A stretch of DNA of 64,000 bases from assembly GCA_037954235.1 (NCBI GenBank), contig JBBMOA010000003.1, positions 8,642,453-8,706,452 on the forward strand, given 5' to 3'. Origin of the DNA: Aulostomus chinensis (taxonomy: Eukaryota > Chordata > Actinopteri > Syngnathiformes > Aulostomidae). Under the pieces are notes generated by a model. That model saw only the letters and a program-made list of their open reading frames with translations, was not told the origin of the DNA and searched no databases. The position numbers were made by a program, and so were the translations under genes. Shown here in pieces: positions 37,587 to 51,051 of the stretch. Position 1 is the first letter of the stretch; each line of letters begins with the position of its first letter.

Positions 37587-39082
37587 CTCGCTGAGAAAAC
37601 ACTATTTGTGACCTGTGATACAAAAATTCCAAAACTTTTTTTAAAAGTGAGTTTTCAGTCAAGTTTCAACCTGAAAGCATAGAAAGATGCATAAACTTGA
37701 AGTTACAGCTTGATTTCAATGAGTTTTCATCAAAATACAGGAGTTCTGCATGAAGTGTTCATTTTGGCCTTCTCTCGCTGAGAAAACGCTATTTGTGACC
37801 TGTGATACAAAAATGCCATAACTTTTGTTCAAAGTGAGTTTTCAGTCAAGTTTCAACCTGAAAGCATAGAAAGATGCATAAACTTGAAGTTACAGCTTGA
37901 TTTCAGTGAGTTTTCATCAAAATACAGGAGTTCTGCATGAAGTGTTCATTTTGGCCTTCTCTCGCTGAGAAAACGCTATTTGTGACCTGCGACACAGAAC
38001 AGCCATAACTTTTGTTCAAAGTGAGTTTTCTTTCAAGTTTCAACCTGAAAGCATAGAAAGATGCATAAACTTGAAGTTACAGCTTGATTTCAGTGAGTTT
38101 TCATCAAAATACAGGAGTTCTGCATGAAGTGTTCATTTTGGCCTTCTCTCGCTGAGAAAACGCTATTTGTGACCTTCGACACAGAACAGCCATAACTTTT
38201 GTTCAAAGTGAGTTTTCTGTCAAGTTTCAACCTGAAAGCATAGAAAGATGCATAAACTTGAAGTTACAGCTTGATTTCAGTGAGTTTTCATCAAAATACA
38301 GGAGTTCTGCATGAAGTGTTCATTTTGGCCTTCTCTCGCTGAGAAAACACTATTTGTGACCTGTGATACAAAAATGCCATAACTTTTGTTCAAAGTGAGT
38401 TTTCAGTCAAGTTTCAACCTGAAAGCATAGAAAGATGCATAAACTTGAAGTTACAGCTTGATTTCAGTGAGTTTTCATCAAAATACAGGAGTTCTGCATG
38501 AAGTGTTCATTTTGGCCTTGTCTCGCTGAGAAAACGCTAATTGTGACCTGCGACACAGAACAGCCATAACTTTTGTTCAAAGTGAGTTTTCAGTCAAGTT
38601 TCAACCTGAAAGCATAGAAAGATGCATAAACTTGAAGTTACAGCTTGATTTCAGTGAGTTTTCATCAAAATACAGGAGTTCTGCATGAAGTGTTCATTTT
38701 GGTCTATACTCGCTGAGAAAACGGTATTTGTGACCTGCGACACAGAACAGCCATAACTTTTGTTCAAAGTGAGTTTTCAGTCAAGTTTCAACCTAAAAGC
38801 ATAGAAAGATGCATAAACTTGAAGTCACAGCTTGATTTCAGTGAGTTTTCATCAAAATACAGGAGTTCTGCATGAAGTGTTCATTTTGGCCTTCTCTCGC
38901 TGAGAAAACACTATTTGTGACATGTGATACAAAAATGCCATAACTTTAGTTCAAAGTGAGTTTTCAGTCAAGTTTCAACCTGAAAGCATAGAAAGATGCA
39001 TAAACTTGAAATTACAGCTTGATTTCAGTGAGTTTTCATCAAAATACAGGAGTTCTGCATGAAGTGTTCATTTTGGCCTTCT
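37587..39082. repeat. Canonical 8-mer HOR unit (a-h)
   Basis: Types a to h each appear once and in order, and type a starts again at 39,083. The unit is exactly 8 x 187 = 1,496 bp. The preceding segment (36,091-37,586) has the same length but carries a CTTCGACAC/CAGTC monomer and a CTCCCGCTG monomer where b and c stand here. Confidence 0.9.
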
Positions 39083-41700
39083 CTCGCTGAGAAAACACTA
39101 TTTGTGACCTGTGATACAAAAATTCCAAAACTTTTTTTAAAAGTGAGTTTTCAGTCAAGTTTCAACCTGAAAGCATAGAAAGATGCATAAACTTGAAGTT
39201 ACAGCTTGATTTCAATGAGTTTTCATCAAAATACAGGAGTTCTGCATGAAGTGTTCATTTTGGCCTTCTCTCGCTGAGAAAACGCTATTTGTGACCTGTG
39301 ATACAAAAATGCCATAACTTTTGTTCAAAGTGAGTTTTCAGTCAAGTTTCAACCTGAAAGCATAGAAAGATGCATAAACTTGAAGTTACAGCTTGATTTC
39401 AGTGAGTTTTCATCAAAATACAGGAGTTCTGCATGAAGTGTTCATTTTGGCCTTCTCTCGCTGAAAAAACGCTATTTGTGACCTGCGACACAGAACAGCC
39501 ATAACTTTTGTTCAAAGTGAGTTTTCTTTCAAGTTTCAACCTGAAAGCATAGAAAGATGCATAAACTTGAAGTTACAGCTTGATTTCAGTGAGTTTTCAT
39601 CAAAATACAGGAGTTCTGCATGAAGTGTTCATTTTGGCCTTCTCTCGCTGAGAAAACGCTATTTGTGACCTTCGACACAGAACAGCCATAACTTTTGTTC
39701 AAAGTGAGTTTTCTGTCAAGTTTCAACCTGAAAGCATAGAAAGATGCATAAACTTGAAGTTACAGCTTGATTTCAGTGAGTTTTCATCAAAATACAGGAG
39801 TTCTGCATGAAGTGTTCATTTTGGCCTTCTCTCGCTGAGAAAACACTATTTGTGACCTGTGATACAAAAATGCCATAACTTTTGTTCAAAGTGAGTTTTC
39901 AGTCAAGTTTCAACCTGAAAGCATAGAAAGATGCATAAACTTGAAGTTACAGCTTGATTTCAGTGAGTTTTCATCAAAATACAGGAGTTCTGCATGAAGT
40001 GTTCATTTTGGCCTTCTCTCGCTGAGAAAACACTATTTTTGACGTGTGATACAAAAATTCCAAAACTTTTTTTAAAAGTGAGTTTTCAGTCAAGTTTCAA
40101 CCTGAAAGCATAGAAAGATGCATAAACTTGAAGTTACAGCTTGATTTCAATGAGTTTTCATCAAAATACAGGAGTTCTGCATGAAGTGTTCATTTTGGCC
40201 TTGTCTCGCTGAGAAAACGCTATTTGTGACCTTCGACACAGAACAGCCATAACTTTTGTTCAAAGTGAGTTTTCAGTCAAGTTTCAACCTGAAAGCATAG
40301 AAAGATGCATAAACTTGAAGTTACAGCTTGATTTCAGTGAGTTTTCATCAAAATACAGGAGTTCTGCATGAAGTGTTCATTTTGGCCTTCTCCCGCTGAG
40401 AAAACGCTATTTGTGACCTGCGACACAGAACAGCCATAACTTTTGTTCAAAGTGAGTTTTCTGTCAAGTTTCAACCTGAAAGCATAGAAAGATGCATAAA
40501 CTTGAAGTTACAGCTTGATTTCAGTGAGTTTTCATCAAAATACAGGAGTTCTGCATGAAGTGTTCATTTTGGCCTTCTCTCGCTGAGAAAACGCTATTTG
40601 TGACCTGCGACACAGAACAGCCATAACTTTTGTTCAAAGTGAGTTTTCTTTCAAGTTTCAACCTGAAAGCATAGAAAGATGCATAAACTTGAAGTTACAG
40701 CTTGATTTCAGTGAGTTTTCATCAAAATACAGGAGTTCTGCATGAAGTGTTCATTTTGGCCTTCTCTCGCTGAGAAAACACTATTTGTGACCTGTGATAA
40801 AAAAATGCCATAACTTTTCTTCAAAGTGAGTTTTAAGTCAAGTTTCAACCTGAAAGCATAGAAAGATGCATAAACTTGAAGTTACAGCTTGATTTCAGTG
40901 AGTTTTCATCAAAATACAGGAGTTCTGCATGGAGTGTTCATTTTGGCCTTCTCTCACTGAGAAAACGGTATTTGTGACCTGCGACACAGAACAGCCATAA
41001 CTTTTGTTCAAAGTGAGTTTTCAGTCAAGTTTCAACCTGAAAGCATAGAAAGATGCATAAATTTGAAGTTACAGCTTGATTTCAGTGAGTTTCCATCAAA
41101 ATACCGGAGTTCTGCATGAAGTGTTCATTTTGGCCTTGTCTCGCTGAGAAAACGCTAATTGTGACCTGCGACACAGAACAGCCATAACTTTTGTTCAAAG
41201 TGAGTTTTCAGTCAAGTTTCAACCTGAAAGCATAGAAAGATGCATAAACTTGAAGTTACAGCTTGATTTCAGTGAGTTTTCATCAAAATACAGGAGTTCT
41301 GCATGAAGTGTTCATTTTGGTCTATACTCGCTGAGAAAACGCTATTTGTGACCTGCGACACAGAACAGCCATAACTTTTGTTCAAAGTGAGTTTTCAGTC
41401 AAGTTTCAACCTAAAAGCATCGAAAGATGCATAAACTTGAAGTCACAGCTTGATTTCAGTGAGTTTTCATCAAAATACAGGAGTTCTGCATGAAGTGTTC
41501 ATTTTGGCCTTCTCTCGCTGAGAAAACACTATTTGTGACATGTGATACAAAAATGCCATAACTTTAGTTCAAAGTGAGTTTTCAGTCAAGTTTCAACCTG
41601 AAAGCATAGAAAGATGCATAAACTTGAAGTTACAGCTTGATTTCAGTGAGTTTTCATCAAAATACAGGAGTTCTGCATGAAGTGTTCATTTTGGCCTTCT

Positions 41701-44700
41701 CTCGCTGAGAAAACACTATTTGTGACCTGTGATACAAAAATTCCAAAACTTTTTTTAAAAGTGAGTTTTCAGTCAAGTTTCAACCTGAAAGCATAGAAAG
41801 ATGCATAAACTTGAAGTTACAGCTTGATTTCAATGAGTTTTCATCAAAATACAGGAGTTCTGCATGAAGTGTTCATTTTGGCCTTCTCTCGCTGAGAAAA
41901 CGCTATTTGTGACCTTCGACACAGAACAGCCATAACTTTTGTTCAAAGTGAGTTTTCAGTCAAGTTTCAACCTGAAAGCATAGAAAGATGCATAAACTTG
42001 AAGTTACAGCTTGATTTCAGTGAGTTTTCATCAAAATACAGGAGTTCTGCATGAAGTGTTCATTTTGGCCTTCTCCCGCTGAGAAAACGCTATTTGTGAC
42101 CTGCGACACAGAACAGCCATAACTTTTGTTCAAAGTGAGTTTTCTGTCAAGTTTCAACCTGAAAGCATAGAAAGATGCATAAACTTGAAGTTACAGCTTG
42201 ATTTCAGTGAGTTTTCATCAAAATACAGGAGTTCTGCATGAAGTGTTCATTTTGGCCTTGTCTCGCTGAGAAAACGCTATTTGTGACCTGCGACACAGAA
42301 CAGCCATAACTTTTGTTCAAAGTGAGTTTTCAGTCAAGTTTCAACCTGAAAGCATAGAAAGATGCATAAACTTGAAGTTACAGCTTGATTTCAGTGAGTT
42401 TTCATCAAAATACAGGAGTTCTGCATGTAGTGTTCATTTTGGCCTTCTCTCTCTGAGAAAACACTATTTGTGACCTGTGATACAAAAATGCCATAACTTT
42501 TTTTCAAAGTGAGTTTTCTTGCAAGTTTCAACCTGAAAGCATACAAAGATGCATAAACTTGAAGTTACAGCTTGATTTCAGTGAGTTTTCATCAAAATAC
42601 AGGAGTTCTGCATGAAGTGTTCATTTTGGCCTTCTCTCGCTGAGAAAACACTATTTGTGACCTGTGATACAAAAATGCCATAACTTTTGTTCAAAGTGAG
42701 TTTTCAGTCAAGTTTCAACCTGAAAGCATAGAAAGATGCATAAACTTGAAGTTACAGCTTGATTTCAGTGAGTTTTCATCAAAATACAGGAGTTCTGCAT
42801 GAAGTGTCCATTTTGGCCTTGTCTCGCTGAGAAAACGCTATTTGTGACCTGCGACACAGAACAGCCATAACTTTTGTTCAAAGTGAGTTTTCAGTCAAGT
42901 TTCAACCTGAAAGCATAGAAAGATGCATAAAGTTGAAGTTACAGATTGATTTCAGTGAGTTTTCATCAAAATACAGGAGTTCTGCATGTAGTGTTCATTT
43001 TGGCCTTCTCTCTCTGAGAAAACACTATTTGTGACCTGTGATACAAAAATGCCATAACTTTTTTTCAAAGTGAGTTTTCAGTCAAGTTTCAACCTGAAAG
43101 CATAGAAAGATGCATAAACTTGAAGTTACAGCTTGATTTCAGTGAGTTTTCATCAAAATACAGGAGTTCTGCATGAAGTGTTCATTTTGGCCTTCTCTCG
43201 CTGAGAAAACACTATTTGTGACCTGTGATACAAAAATGCCATAACTTTTGTTCAAAGTGAGTTTTCGTTCAAGTTTCAACCTGAAAGCATAGAAAGATGC
43301 ATAAACTTGAAGTTACAGCTTGATTTCAGTGAGTTTTCATCAAAATACAGGAGTTCTGCATGGAGTGTTCATTTTGGCCTTCTCTCGCTGAGAAAACGGT
43401 ATTTGTGACCTGCGACACAGAACAGCCATAACTTTTGTTCAAAGTGAGTATTCAGTCAAGTTTCAAACTGAAAGCATAGAAAGATGAATAAACTTGAAGT
43501 TACAGCTTGATTTCAGTGAGTTTTCATCAAAATACAGGAGTTCTGCATGAAGTGTTCATTTTGGTCTTCTCTCGCTGAGAAAACACTATTTGTGACCTGT
43601 GATACAAAAATGCCATAACTTTTGTTCAAAGTGAGTTTTCAGTCAAGTTTCAACCTGAAAGCATAGAAAGATGCATAAACTTGAAGTTACAGCTTGATTT
43701 CAGTGAGTTTTCATCAAAATACCGGAGTTCTGCATGAAGTGTTCATTTTGGCCTTCTCTCGCTGAGAAAACACTATTTGTGACCTGTGATACAAAAATGC
43801 CATAACTTTTGTTCAAAGTGAGTTTTCAGTCAAGTTTCAACCTGAAAGCATAGAAAGATGCATAAACTTGAAGTTACAGCTTGATTTCAGTGAGTTTTCA
43901 TCAAAATACAGGAGTTCTGCATGAAGTGTTCATTTTGGCCTTCTCTCACTGAGAAAACACTATTTGTGACCTGTGATACAAAAATGCCATAACTTTTGTT
44001 CAAAGTGAGTTTTCAGTCAAGTTTCAACCTGAAAGCATAGAAAGATGCAGAAACTGGAAGTTACAGCTTGATTTCATTGAGTTTTCATCAAAATACAGGA
44101 GTTCTGCATGAAGTGTTCATTTTGGCATTCTCTCACTGAGAAAACACTATTTGTGACCTGTGATAAAAAAATGCCATAACTTTTCTTCAAAGTGAGTTTT
44201 AAGTCAAGTTTTAACCTGAAAGCATAGAAAGATGCATAAACTTGAAGTTACAGCTTGATTTCAGTGAGTTTTCATCAAAATACAGGAGTTCTGCATGGAG
44301 TGTTCATTTTGGCCTTCTCTCACTGAGAAAACGGTATTTGTGACCTGCGACACAGAACAGCCATAACTTTTGTTCAAAGTGAGTTTTCAGTCAAGTTTCA
44401 ACCTGAAAGCATAGAAAGATGCATAAATTTGAAGTTACAGCTTGATTTCAGTGAGTTTCCATCAAAATACCGGAGTTCTGCATGAAGTGTTCATTTTGGC
44501 CTTCTCTCGCTGAGAAAACACTATTTGTGACCTGTGATACAAAAATGCCATAACTTTTGTTCAAAGTGAGTTTTCGTTCAAGTTTCAACCTGAAAGCATA
44601 GAAAGATGCATAAACTTGAAGTTACAGCTTGATTTCAGTGAGTTTTCATCAAAATACAGGAGTTCTGCATGAAGTGTTCATTTTGGCCTTCTCTCGCTGA

Positions 44701-46001
44701 GAAAACACTATTTGTGACCTGTGATACAAAAATGCCATAACTTTTGTTCAAAGTGAGTTTTCAGTCAAATTTCAACCTGAAAGCATAGAAATATGCATAA
44801 ACTTGAAGTTACAGCTTGATTTCAGTGAGTTTTCATCAAAATACAGGAGTTCTGCATGAAGTGTTCATTTTGGCCTTCTCCCGCTGAGAAAACACTATTT
44901 GTGACCTATGATACAAAAATGCCATAACTTTTGTTCAAAGTGAGTTTTCAGTCAAGTTTCAACCTGAAAGCATAGAAAGATGCATAAACTTGAAGTTACA
45001 GCTTGATTTCAGTGAGTTTTCATCAAAATACAGGAGTTCTGCATGAAGTGTTCATTTTGGCCTTCTCCCGCTGAGAAAACGCTATTTGTGACCTGCGACA
45101 CAGAACAGCCATAACTTTTGTTCAAAGTGAGTTTTCGTTCAAGTTTCAACCTGAAAGCATAGAAAGATGCATAAACTTGAAGTTACAGCTTGATTTCAGT
45201 GAGTTTTCATCAAAATACAGGAGTTCTGCATGGAGTGTTCATTTTGGCTTTCTCTCACTGAGAAAACGGTATTTGTGACCTGCGACACAGAACAGCCATA
45301 ACTTTTGTTCAAAGTGAGTTTTCAGTCAAGTTTCAACCTGAAAGCATAGAAAGATGCATAAACTTGAAGTTACAGCTTGATTTCAGTGAGTTTTCATCAA
45401 AATACCGGAGTTCTGCATGAAGTGTTCATTTTGGCCTTCTCTCGCTGAGAAAACACTATTTGTGACCTGTGATACAAAAATGCCATAACTTTTGTTCAAA
45501 GTGAGTTTTCAGTCAAGTTTCAACCTGAAAGCATAGAAAGATGCATAAACTTGAAGTTACAGCTTGATTTCAGTGAGTTTTCATCAAAATACAGGAGTTC
45601 TGCATGAAGTGTTCATTTTGGCCTTCTCTCACTGAGAAAACACTATTTGTGACCTGTGATACAAAAATGCCATAACTTTTGTTCAAAGTGAGTTTTCAGT
45701 CAAGTTTCAACCTGAAAGCATAGAAAGATGCAGAAACTGGAAGTTACAGCTTGATTTCATTGAGTTTTCATCAAAATACAGGAGTTCTGCATGAAGTGTT
45801 CATTTTGGCATTCTCTCACTGAGAAAACACTATTTGTGACCTGTGATACAAAAATGCCATAACTTTTCTTCAAAGTGAGTTTTAAGTCAAGTTTTAACCT
45901 GAAAGCATAGAAAGATGCATAAACTTGAAGTTACAGCTTGATTTCAGTGAGTTTTCATCAAAATACAGGAGTTCTGCATGGAGTGTTCATTTTGGCCTTC
46001 T
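41701..46001. repeat. Mixed block with local 8/9-mer duplications
   Basis: Twenty-three monomers. It opens with type a and a CTTCGACAC monomer, then monomers preceded by CATGTAGTG with CTCTCTCTGAG (42,449 and 43,010), a GTCCATT monomer with CATAAAGTTG and CAGATTG (42,823) and a TTCGTTCAAG monomer (43,197). From 43,758 the order B, CAGAAACTGG monomer, GGCATTCTC monomer with GTTTTAACC, then an A monomer with ATTTGAAG and a CCATC/ACCGG tail recurs from 45,441, 9 monomers later and running on into the next block. The CAAATTTC monomers at 44,693 and 46,189 are 8 apart, so one monomer was lost inside the repeat. Confidence 0.78.
42449..42635. repeat. Hybrid monomer joining two types
   Basis: The left half matches the CTCTCTCTGAG type with TTTTTTTC seen at 35,530. 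The right half has CTTGCAAG and CATACAAAG, as in the GAACAACC monomer at 35,904. The two parents are two monomers apart at 35.5-36.1 kb, so an exchange near 42,505-42,520 that skips two monomers explains it. Confidence 0.8.
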
Positions 46002-49000
46002 CTCACTGAGAAAACGCTATTTGTGACCTGCGACACAGAACAGCCATAACTTTTGTTCAAAGTGAGTTTTCAGTCAAGTTTCAACCTGAAAGCATAGAAA
46101 GATGCATAAATTTGAAGTTACAGCTTGATTTCAGTGAGTTTCCATCAAAATACCGGAGTTCTGCATGAAGTGTTCATTTTGGCCTTCTCTCGCTGAGAAA
46201 ACACTATTTGTGACCTGTGATACAAAAATGCCATAACTTTTGTTCAAAGTGAGTTTTCAGTCAAATTTCAACCTGAAAGCATAGAAATATGCATAAACTT
46301 GAAGTTACAGCTTGATTTCAGTGAGTTTTCCTCAAAATACAGGAGTTCTGCATGAAGTGTTCATTTTGGCCTTCTCCCGCTGAGAAAACACTATTTGTGA
46401 CCTATGATACAAAAATGCCATAACTTTTGTTCAAAGTGAGTTTTCAGTCAAGTTTCAACCTGAAAGCATAGAAAGATGCATAAACTTGAAGTTACAGCTT
46501 GATTTCAGTGAGTTTTCCTCAAAATACAGGAGTTCTGCATGAAGTGTTCATTTTGGCCTTCTCCCGCTGAGAAAACGCTATTTGTGACCTGCGACACAGA
46601 ACAGCCATAACTTTTGTTCAAAGTGAGTTTTCTGTCAAGTTTCAACCTGAAAGCATATAAATATGCATAAACTTGAAGTTACAGCTTGATTTCAGTGAGT
46701 TTTCATCAAAATACAGGAGTTCTGCATGAAGTGTTCATTTTGGCCTTCTCTCGCTGAGAAAACGGTATTTGTGACCTCCGACACAGAACAGCCATAACTT
46801 TTGTTCAAAGTGAGTTTTCTGTCAAGTTTCAACCTGAAAGCATAGAAAGATGCATAAACTTGAAGTTACAGCTTGATTTCAGTGAGTTTTCATCAAAATA
46901 CAGGAGTTCTGCATGAAGTGTTCATTTTGGCCTTCTCTCGCTGAGAAAACACTATTTGTGACCTGTGATACAAAAATGCCATAACTTTTGTTCAAAGTGA
47001 GTTTTCAGTCAAGTTTCAACCTGAAAGCATAGAAAGATGCATAAACTTGAAGTTAAAGCTTGATTTCAGTGAGTTTTCATCAAAATACAGGAGTTCTGCA
47101 TGAAGTGTTCATTTTGGCCTTCTCTCGCTGAGAAAACGCTATTTGTGACCTGCGACACAGAACAGCCATAACTTTTGTTCAAAGTGAGTTTTCTTTCAAG
47201 TTTCAACCTGAAAGCATAGAAAGATGCATAAACTTGAAGTTACAGCTTGATTTCAGTGAGTTTTCATCAAAATACAGGAGTTCTGCATGAAGTGTCCATT
47301 TTGGCCTTGTCTCGCTGAGAAAACGCTATTTGTGACCTGCGACACAGAACAGCCATAACTTTTGTTCAAAGTGAGTTTTCAGTCAAGTTTCAACCTGAAA
47401 GCATAGAAAGATGCATAAAGTTGAAGTTACAGCTTGATTTCAGTGAGTTTTCATCAAAATACAGGAGTTCTGCATGTAGTGTTCATTTTGGCCTTCTCTC
47501 TCTGAGAAAACGCTATTTGTGACCTGTGATACAAAAATGCCATAACTTTTTTTCAAAGTGAGTTTTCAGTCAAGTTTCAACCTGAAAGCATAGAAAGATG
47601 CATAAACTTGAAGTTACAGCTTGATTTCAGTGAGTTTTCATCAAAATACAGGAGTTCTGCATGAAGTGTTCATTTTGGCCTTCTCTCGCTGAGAAAACAC
47701 TATTTGTGACCTGTGATACAAAAATGCCATAACTTTTGTTCAAAGTGAATTTTCGTTCAAGTTTCAACCTGAAAGCATAGAAAGATGCATAAACTTGAAG
47801 TTACAGCTTGATTTCATTGAGTTTTCATCAAAATACAGGAGTTCTGCATGAAGTGTTCATTTTTGCCTTCTCTCGCTGAGAAAACGCAATTTGTGACCTG
47901 CGACACAGAACAACCATAACTTTTGTTCAAAGTGAGTTTTCTTGCAAGTTTCAACCTGAAAACATACAAAGATGAATAAACTTGAAGTTACAGCTTGATT
48001 TCAGTGAGTTTTCATCAAAATACAGGAGTTCTGCATGAAGTGTTCATTTTGGCCTTCTCCCGCTGAGAAAACGATATTTGTGACCTGCGACACAGAACAG
48101 CCATAACTTTTGTTCAAAGTGAGTTTTCAGTCAAGTTTCAACCTGAAAGCATAGAAAGATGCATAAACTTGAAGTTACAGCTTGATTTCAGTGAGTTTTC
48201 ATCAAAATACAGGAGTTCTGCATGAAGTGTTCATTTTGGCCTTCTCTCGCTGAGAAAACAACATTTGTGACCTGTGATACAAAAATGCCATAACTTTTGT
48301 TCAAAGTGAGTTTTCAGTCAAGTTTCAACCTGAAAGCATAGAAAGATGCATAAACTTGAAGTTACAGCTTGATTTCAGTGAGTTTTCATCAAAATACAGG
48401 AGTTCTGCATGAAGTGTTCATTTTGGCCTTCTCTCGCTGAGAAAACGCTATTTGTGACCTTCGACACAGAACAGCCATAACTTTTGTTCAAAGTGAGTTT
48501 TCTGTCAAGTTTCAACCTGAAAGCATAGAAAGATGCATAAACTTGAAGTTACAGCTTGATTTCAGTGAGTTTTCATCAAAATACAGGAGTTCTGCATGAA
48601 GTGTTCATTTTGGCCTTCTCTCGCTGAGAAAACACTATTTGTGACCTGTGATATTAAAAATGCCATAACTTTTGTTCAAAGTGAGTTTTCAGTCAAGTTT
48701 CAACCTGAAAGCATAGAAAGATGCATAAACTTGAAGTTACAGCTTGATTTCACTGAGTTTTCATCAAAATACAGGAGTTCTGCATGAAGTGTTCATTTTG
48801 GCCTTGTCTCGCTGAGAAAACGCTAATTGTGACCTGCGACACAGAACAGCCATAACTTTTGTTCAAAGTGAGTTTTCAGTCAAGTTTCAACCTGAAAGCA
48901 TAGAAAGATGCATAAACTTGAAGTTACAGCTTGATTTCAGTGAGTTTTCATCAAAATACAGGAGTTCTGCATGAAGTGTTCATTTTGGTCTATACTCGCT

Positions 49001-50303
49001 GAGAAAACACTATTTGTGACCTGCGACACAGAACAGCCATAACTTTTGTTCAAAGTGAGTTTTCAGTCAAGTTTCAACCTAAAAGCATAGAAAGATGCAT
49101 AAACTTGAAGTCACAGCTTGATTTCAGTGAGTTTTCATCAAAATACAGGAGTTCTGCATGAAGTGTTCATTTTGGCCTTCTCTCGCTGAGAAAACACTAT
49201 TTGTGACATGTGATACAAAAATGCCATAACTTTAGTTCAAAGTGAGTTTTCAGTCAAGTTTCAACCTGAAAGCATAGAAAGATCCATAAACTTGAAGTTA
49301 CAGCTTGATTTCAGTGAGTTTTCATCAAAATACAGGAGTTCTGCATGAAGTGTTCATTTTGGCCTTCTCTCGCTAAGAAAACACTATTTGTGACCTGTGA
49401 TACAAAAATTCCAAAACTTTTTTTAAAAGTGAGTTTTCAGTCAAGTTTCAACCTGAAAGCATAGAAAGATGCATAAACTTGAAGTTACAGCTTGATTTCA
49501 GTGAGTTTTCATCAAAATACAGGAGTTCTGCATGAAGTGTTCATTTTGGCCTTCTCTCGCTGAGAAAACGCTATTTGTGACCTTCGACACAGAACAGCCA
49601 TAACTTTTGTTCAAAGTGAGTTTTCAGTCAAGTTTCAACCTGAAAGCATAGAAAGATGCATAAACTTGAAGTTACAGCTTGATTTCAGTGAGTTTTCATC
49701 AAAATACAGGAATTCTGCATGAAGTGTTCATTTTGGCCTTGTCTCGCTGAGAAAACGCTATTTGTGACCTGCAACACAGGACAGCCATAACTTTTGTTCA
49801 AAGTGAGTTTTCAGTCAAGTTTCAACCTGAAAGCATAGAAAGATGCATAAACTTGAAGTTACAGCTTGATTTCAGTGAGTTTTCATCAAAATACAGGAGT
49901 TCTGCATAAAGTGTTCATTTTGGCCTTCTCTCGCTGAGAAAACACTATTTGTGACCTGTGATACAAAAATGTCATAACTTTTTTTAAAAGTGAGTTTTCC
50001 GTCAAGTTTCAACCTGAAAGCATAGAAAGATGCATAAACTTGAAGTTACAGCTTGATTTCAGTGAGTTTTCATCAAAATACAGGAGTTCTGCATAAAGTT
50101 TTCATTTTGGCCTTCTCTCGCTGAGAAAACACTATTTGTGACCTGTGATACAAAAATGCCATAACTTTTGTTCAAAGTGAGTTTTCAGTCAAGTTTCAAC
50201 CTGAAAGCATAGAAAGATGCATAAACTTGAAGTTACAGCTTGATTTCAGTGAGTTTTCATCAAAATACAGGAGTTCTGCATGGAGTGTTCATTTTGGCCT
50301 TCT
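46002..50303. repeat. 23-mer HOR, copy 1 (4,302 bp)
   Basis: Twenty-three monomers, one of them 188 bp. Labels in order include: CTCACTGAG A monomer with CCATC/ACCGG; CAAATTTC; two CTCCCGCTG monomers; CTCCGACAC; GTTAAAGCTTG (47,050 region); CTTTCAAG; GTCCATT with CATAAAGTTG; CTCTCTCTGAG; GAATTTTCGTTC; GAACAACC with GATGAATAAAC; CGATATTT; AACAACATTT; CTTCGACAC; GATATTAAAAATG; f, g, h, a types; CTTCGACAC with GGAATTCTG; GCAACACAGGAC; GTCATAAC with CCGTC; plain B. The left edge of the duplication lies between about 45,900 and 45,970; I set it to the nearest monomer start. Confidence 0.9.
48620..48807. repeat. Monomer with 1-bp insertion (188 bp), copy 1
   Basis: GATATTAAAAATGCC replaces GATACAAAAATGCC (C becomes TT at 48,654-48,655), and CACTGAG replaces CAGTGAG near 48,752. 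The extra base shifts the reading frame past the usual TAA in CCATAA, which is why a 63-codon open frame appears at 48,596-48,787. That frame is a by-product and not a gene. Confidence 0.9.
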
Positions 50304-51051
50304 CTCACTGAGAAAACGCTATTTGTGACCTGCGACACAGAACAGCCATAACTTTTGTTCAAAGTGAGTTTTCAGTCAAGTTTCAACCTGAAAGCATAGA
50401 AAGATGCATAAATTTGAAGTTACAGCTTGATTTCAGTGAGTTTTCATCAAAATACCGGAGTTCTGCATGAAGTGTTCATTTTGGCCTTCTCTCGCTGAGA
50501 AAACACTATTTGTGACCTGTGATACAAAAATGCCATAACTTTTGTTCAAAGTGAGTTTTCAGTCAAATTTCAACCTGAAAGCATAGAAATATGCATAAAC
50601 TTGAAGTTACAGCTTGATTTCAGTGAGTTTTCCTCAAAATACAGGAGTTCTGCATGAAGTGTTCATTTTGGCCTTCTCCCGCTGAGAAAACACTATTTGT
50701 GACCTATGATACAAAAATGCCATAACTTTTGTTCAAAGTGAGTTTTCAGTCAAGTTTCAACCTGAAAGCATAGAAAGATGCATAAACTTGAAGTTACAGC
50801 TTGATTTCAGTGAGTTTTCCTCAAAATACAGGAGTTCTGCATGAAGTGTTCATTTTGGCCTTCTCCCGCTGAGAAAACGCTATTTGTGACCTGCGACACA
50901 GAACAGCCATAACTTTTGTTCAAAGTGAGTTTTCTGTCAAGTTTCAACCTGAAAGCATATAAAGATGCATAAACTTGAAGTTACAGCTTGATTTCAGTGA
51001 GTTTTCATCAAAATACAGGAGTTCTGCATGAAGTGTTCATTTTGGCCTTCT

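Larger units (their letters stand above)
31603..41700. repeat. 8-monomer higher-order repeat family (1,496-bp unit)
   Basis: Fifty-four monomers in seven segments, each beginning with type a (ATTCCAAAAC with TTTTTTTAAAAG). The canonical unit at 37,587-39,082 runs: a; b CGCTATTT with B box; c A box, CTTTCAAG; d CTTCGACAC, CTGTC; e plain B; f preceded by CCTTG, CGCTAATTG, A box; g preceded by GGTCTATA, A box, CCTAAAAGC, GAAGTCACAG; h GACATGTGATAC with ACTTTAGTTC. Segments start at 31,603, 33,099, 34,408, 34,782, 36,091, 37,587, 39,083 and 40,018, that is 8, 7, 2, 7, 8, 8, 5 and 9 monomers. Order changes and hybrids are common, so this block is less uniform than the 11-mer block. Confidence 0.88.

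Noticed and set aside
48596..48787. 63-codon open frame
   Set aside because: It arises from the 1-bp insertion at 48,654, which shifts the frame past the usual TAA. In ordinary monomers the same ATG gives only about 23 codons. It is a satellite by-product.
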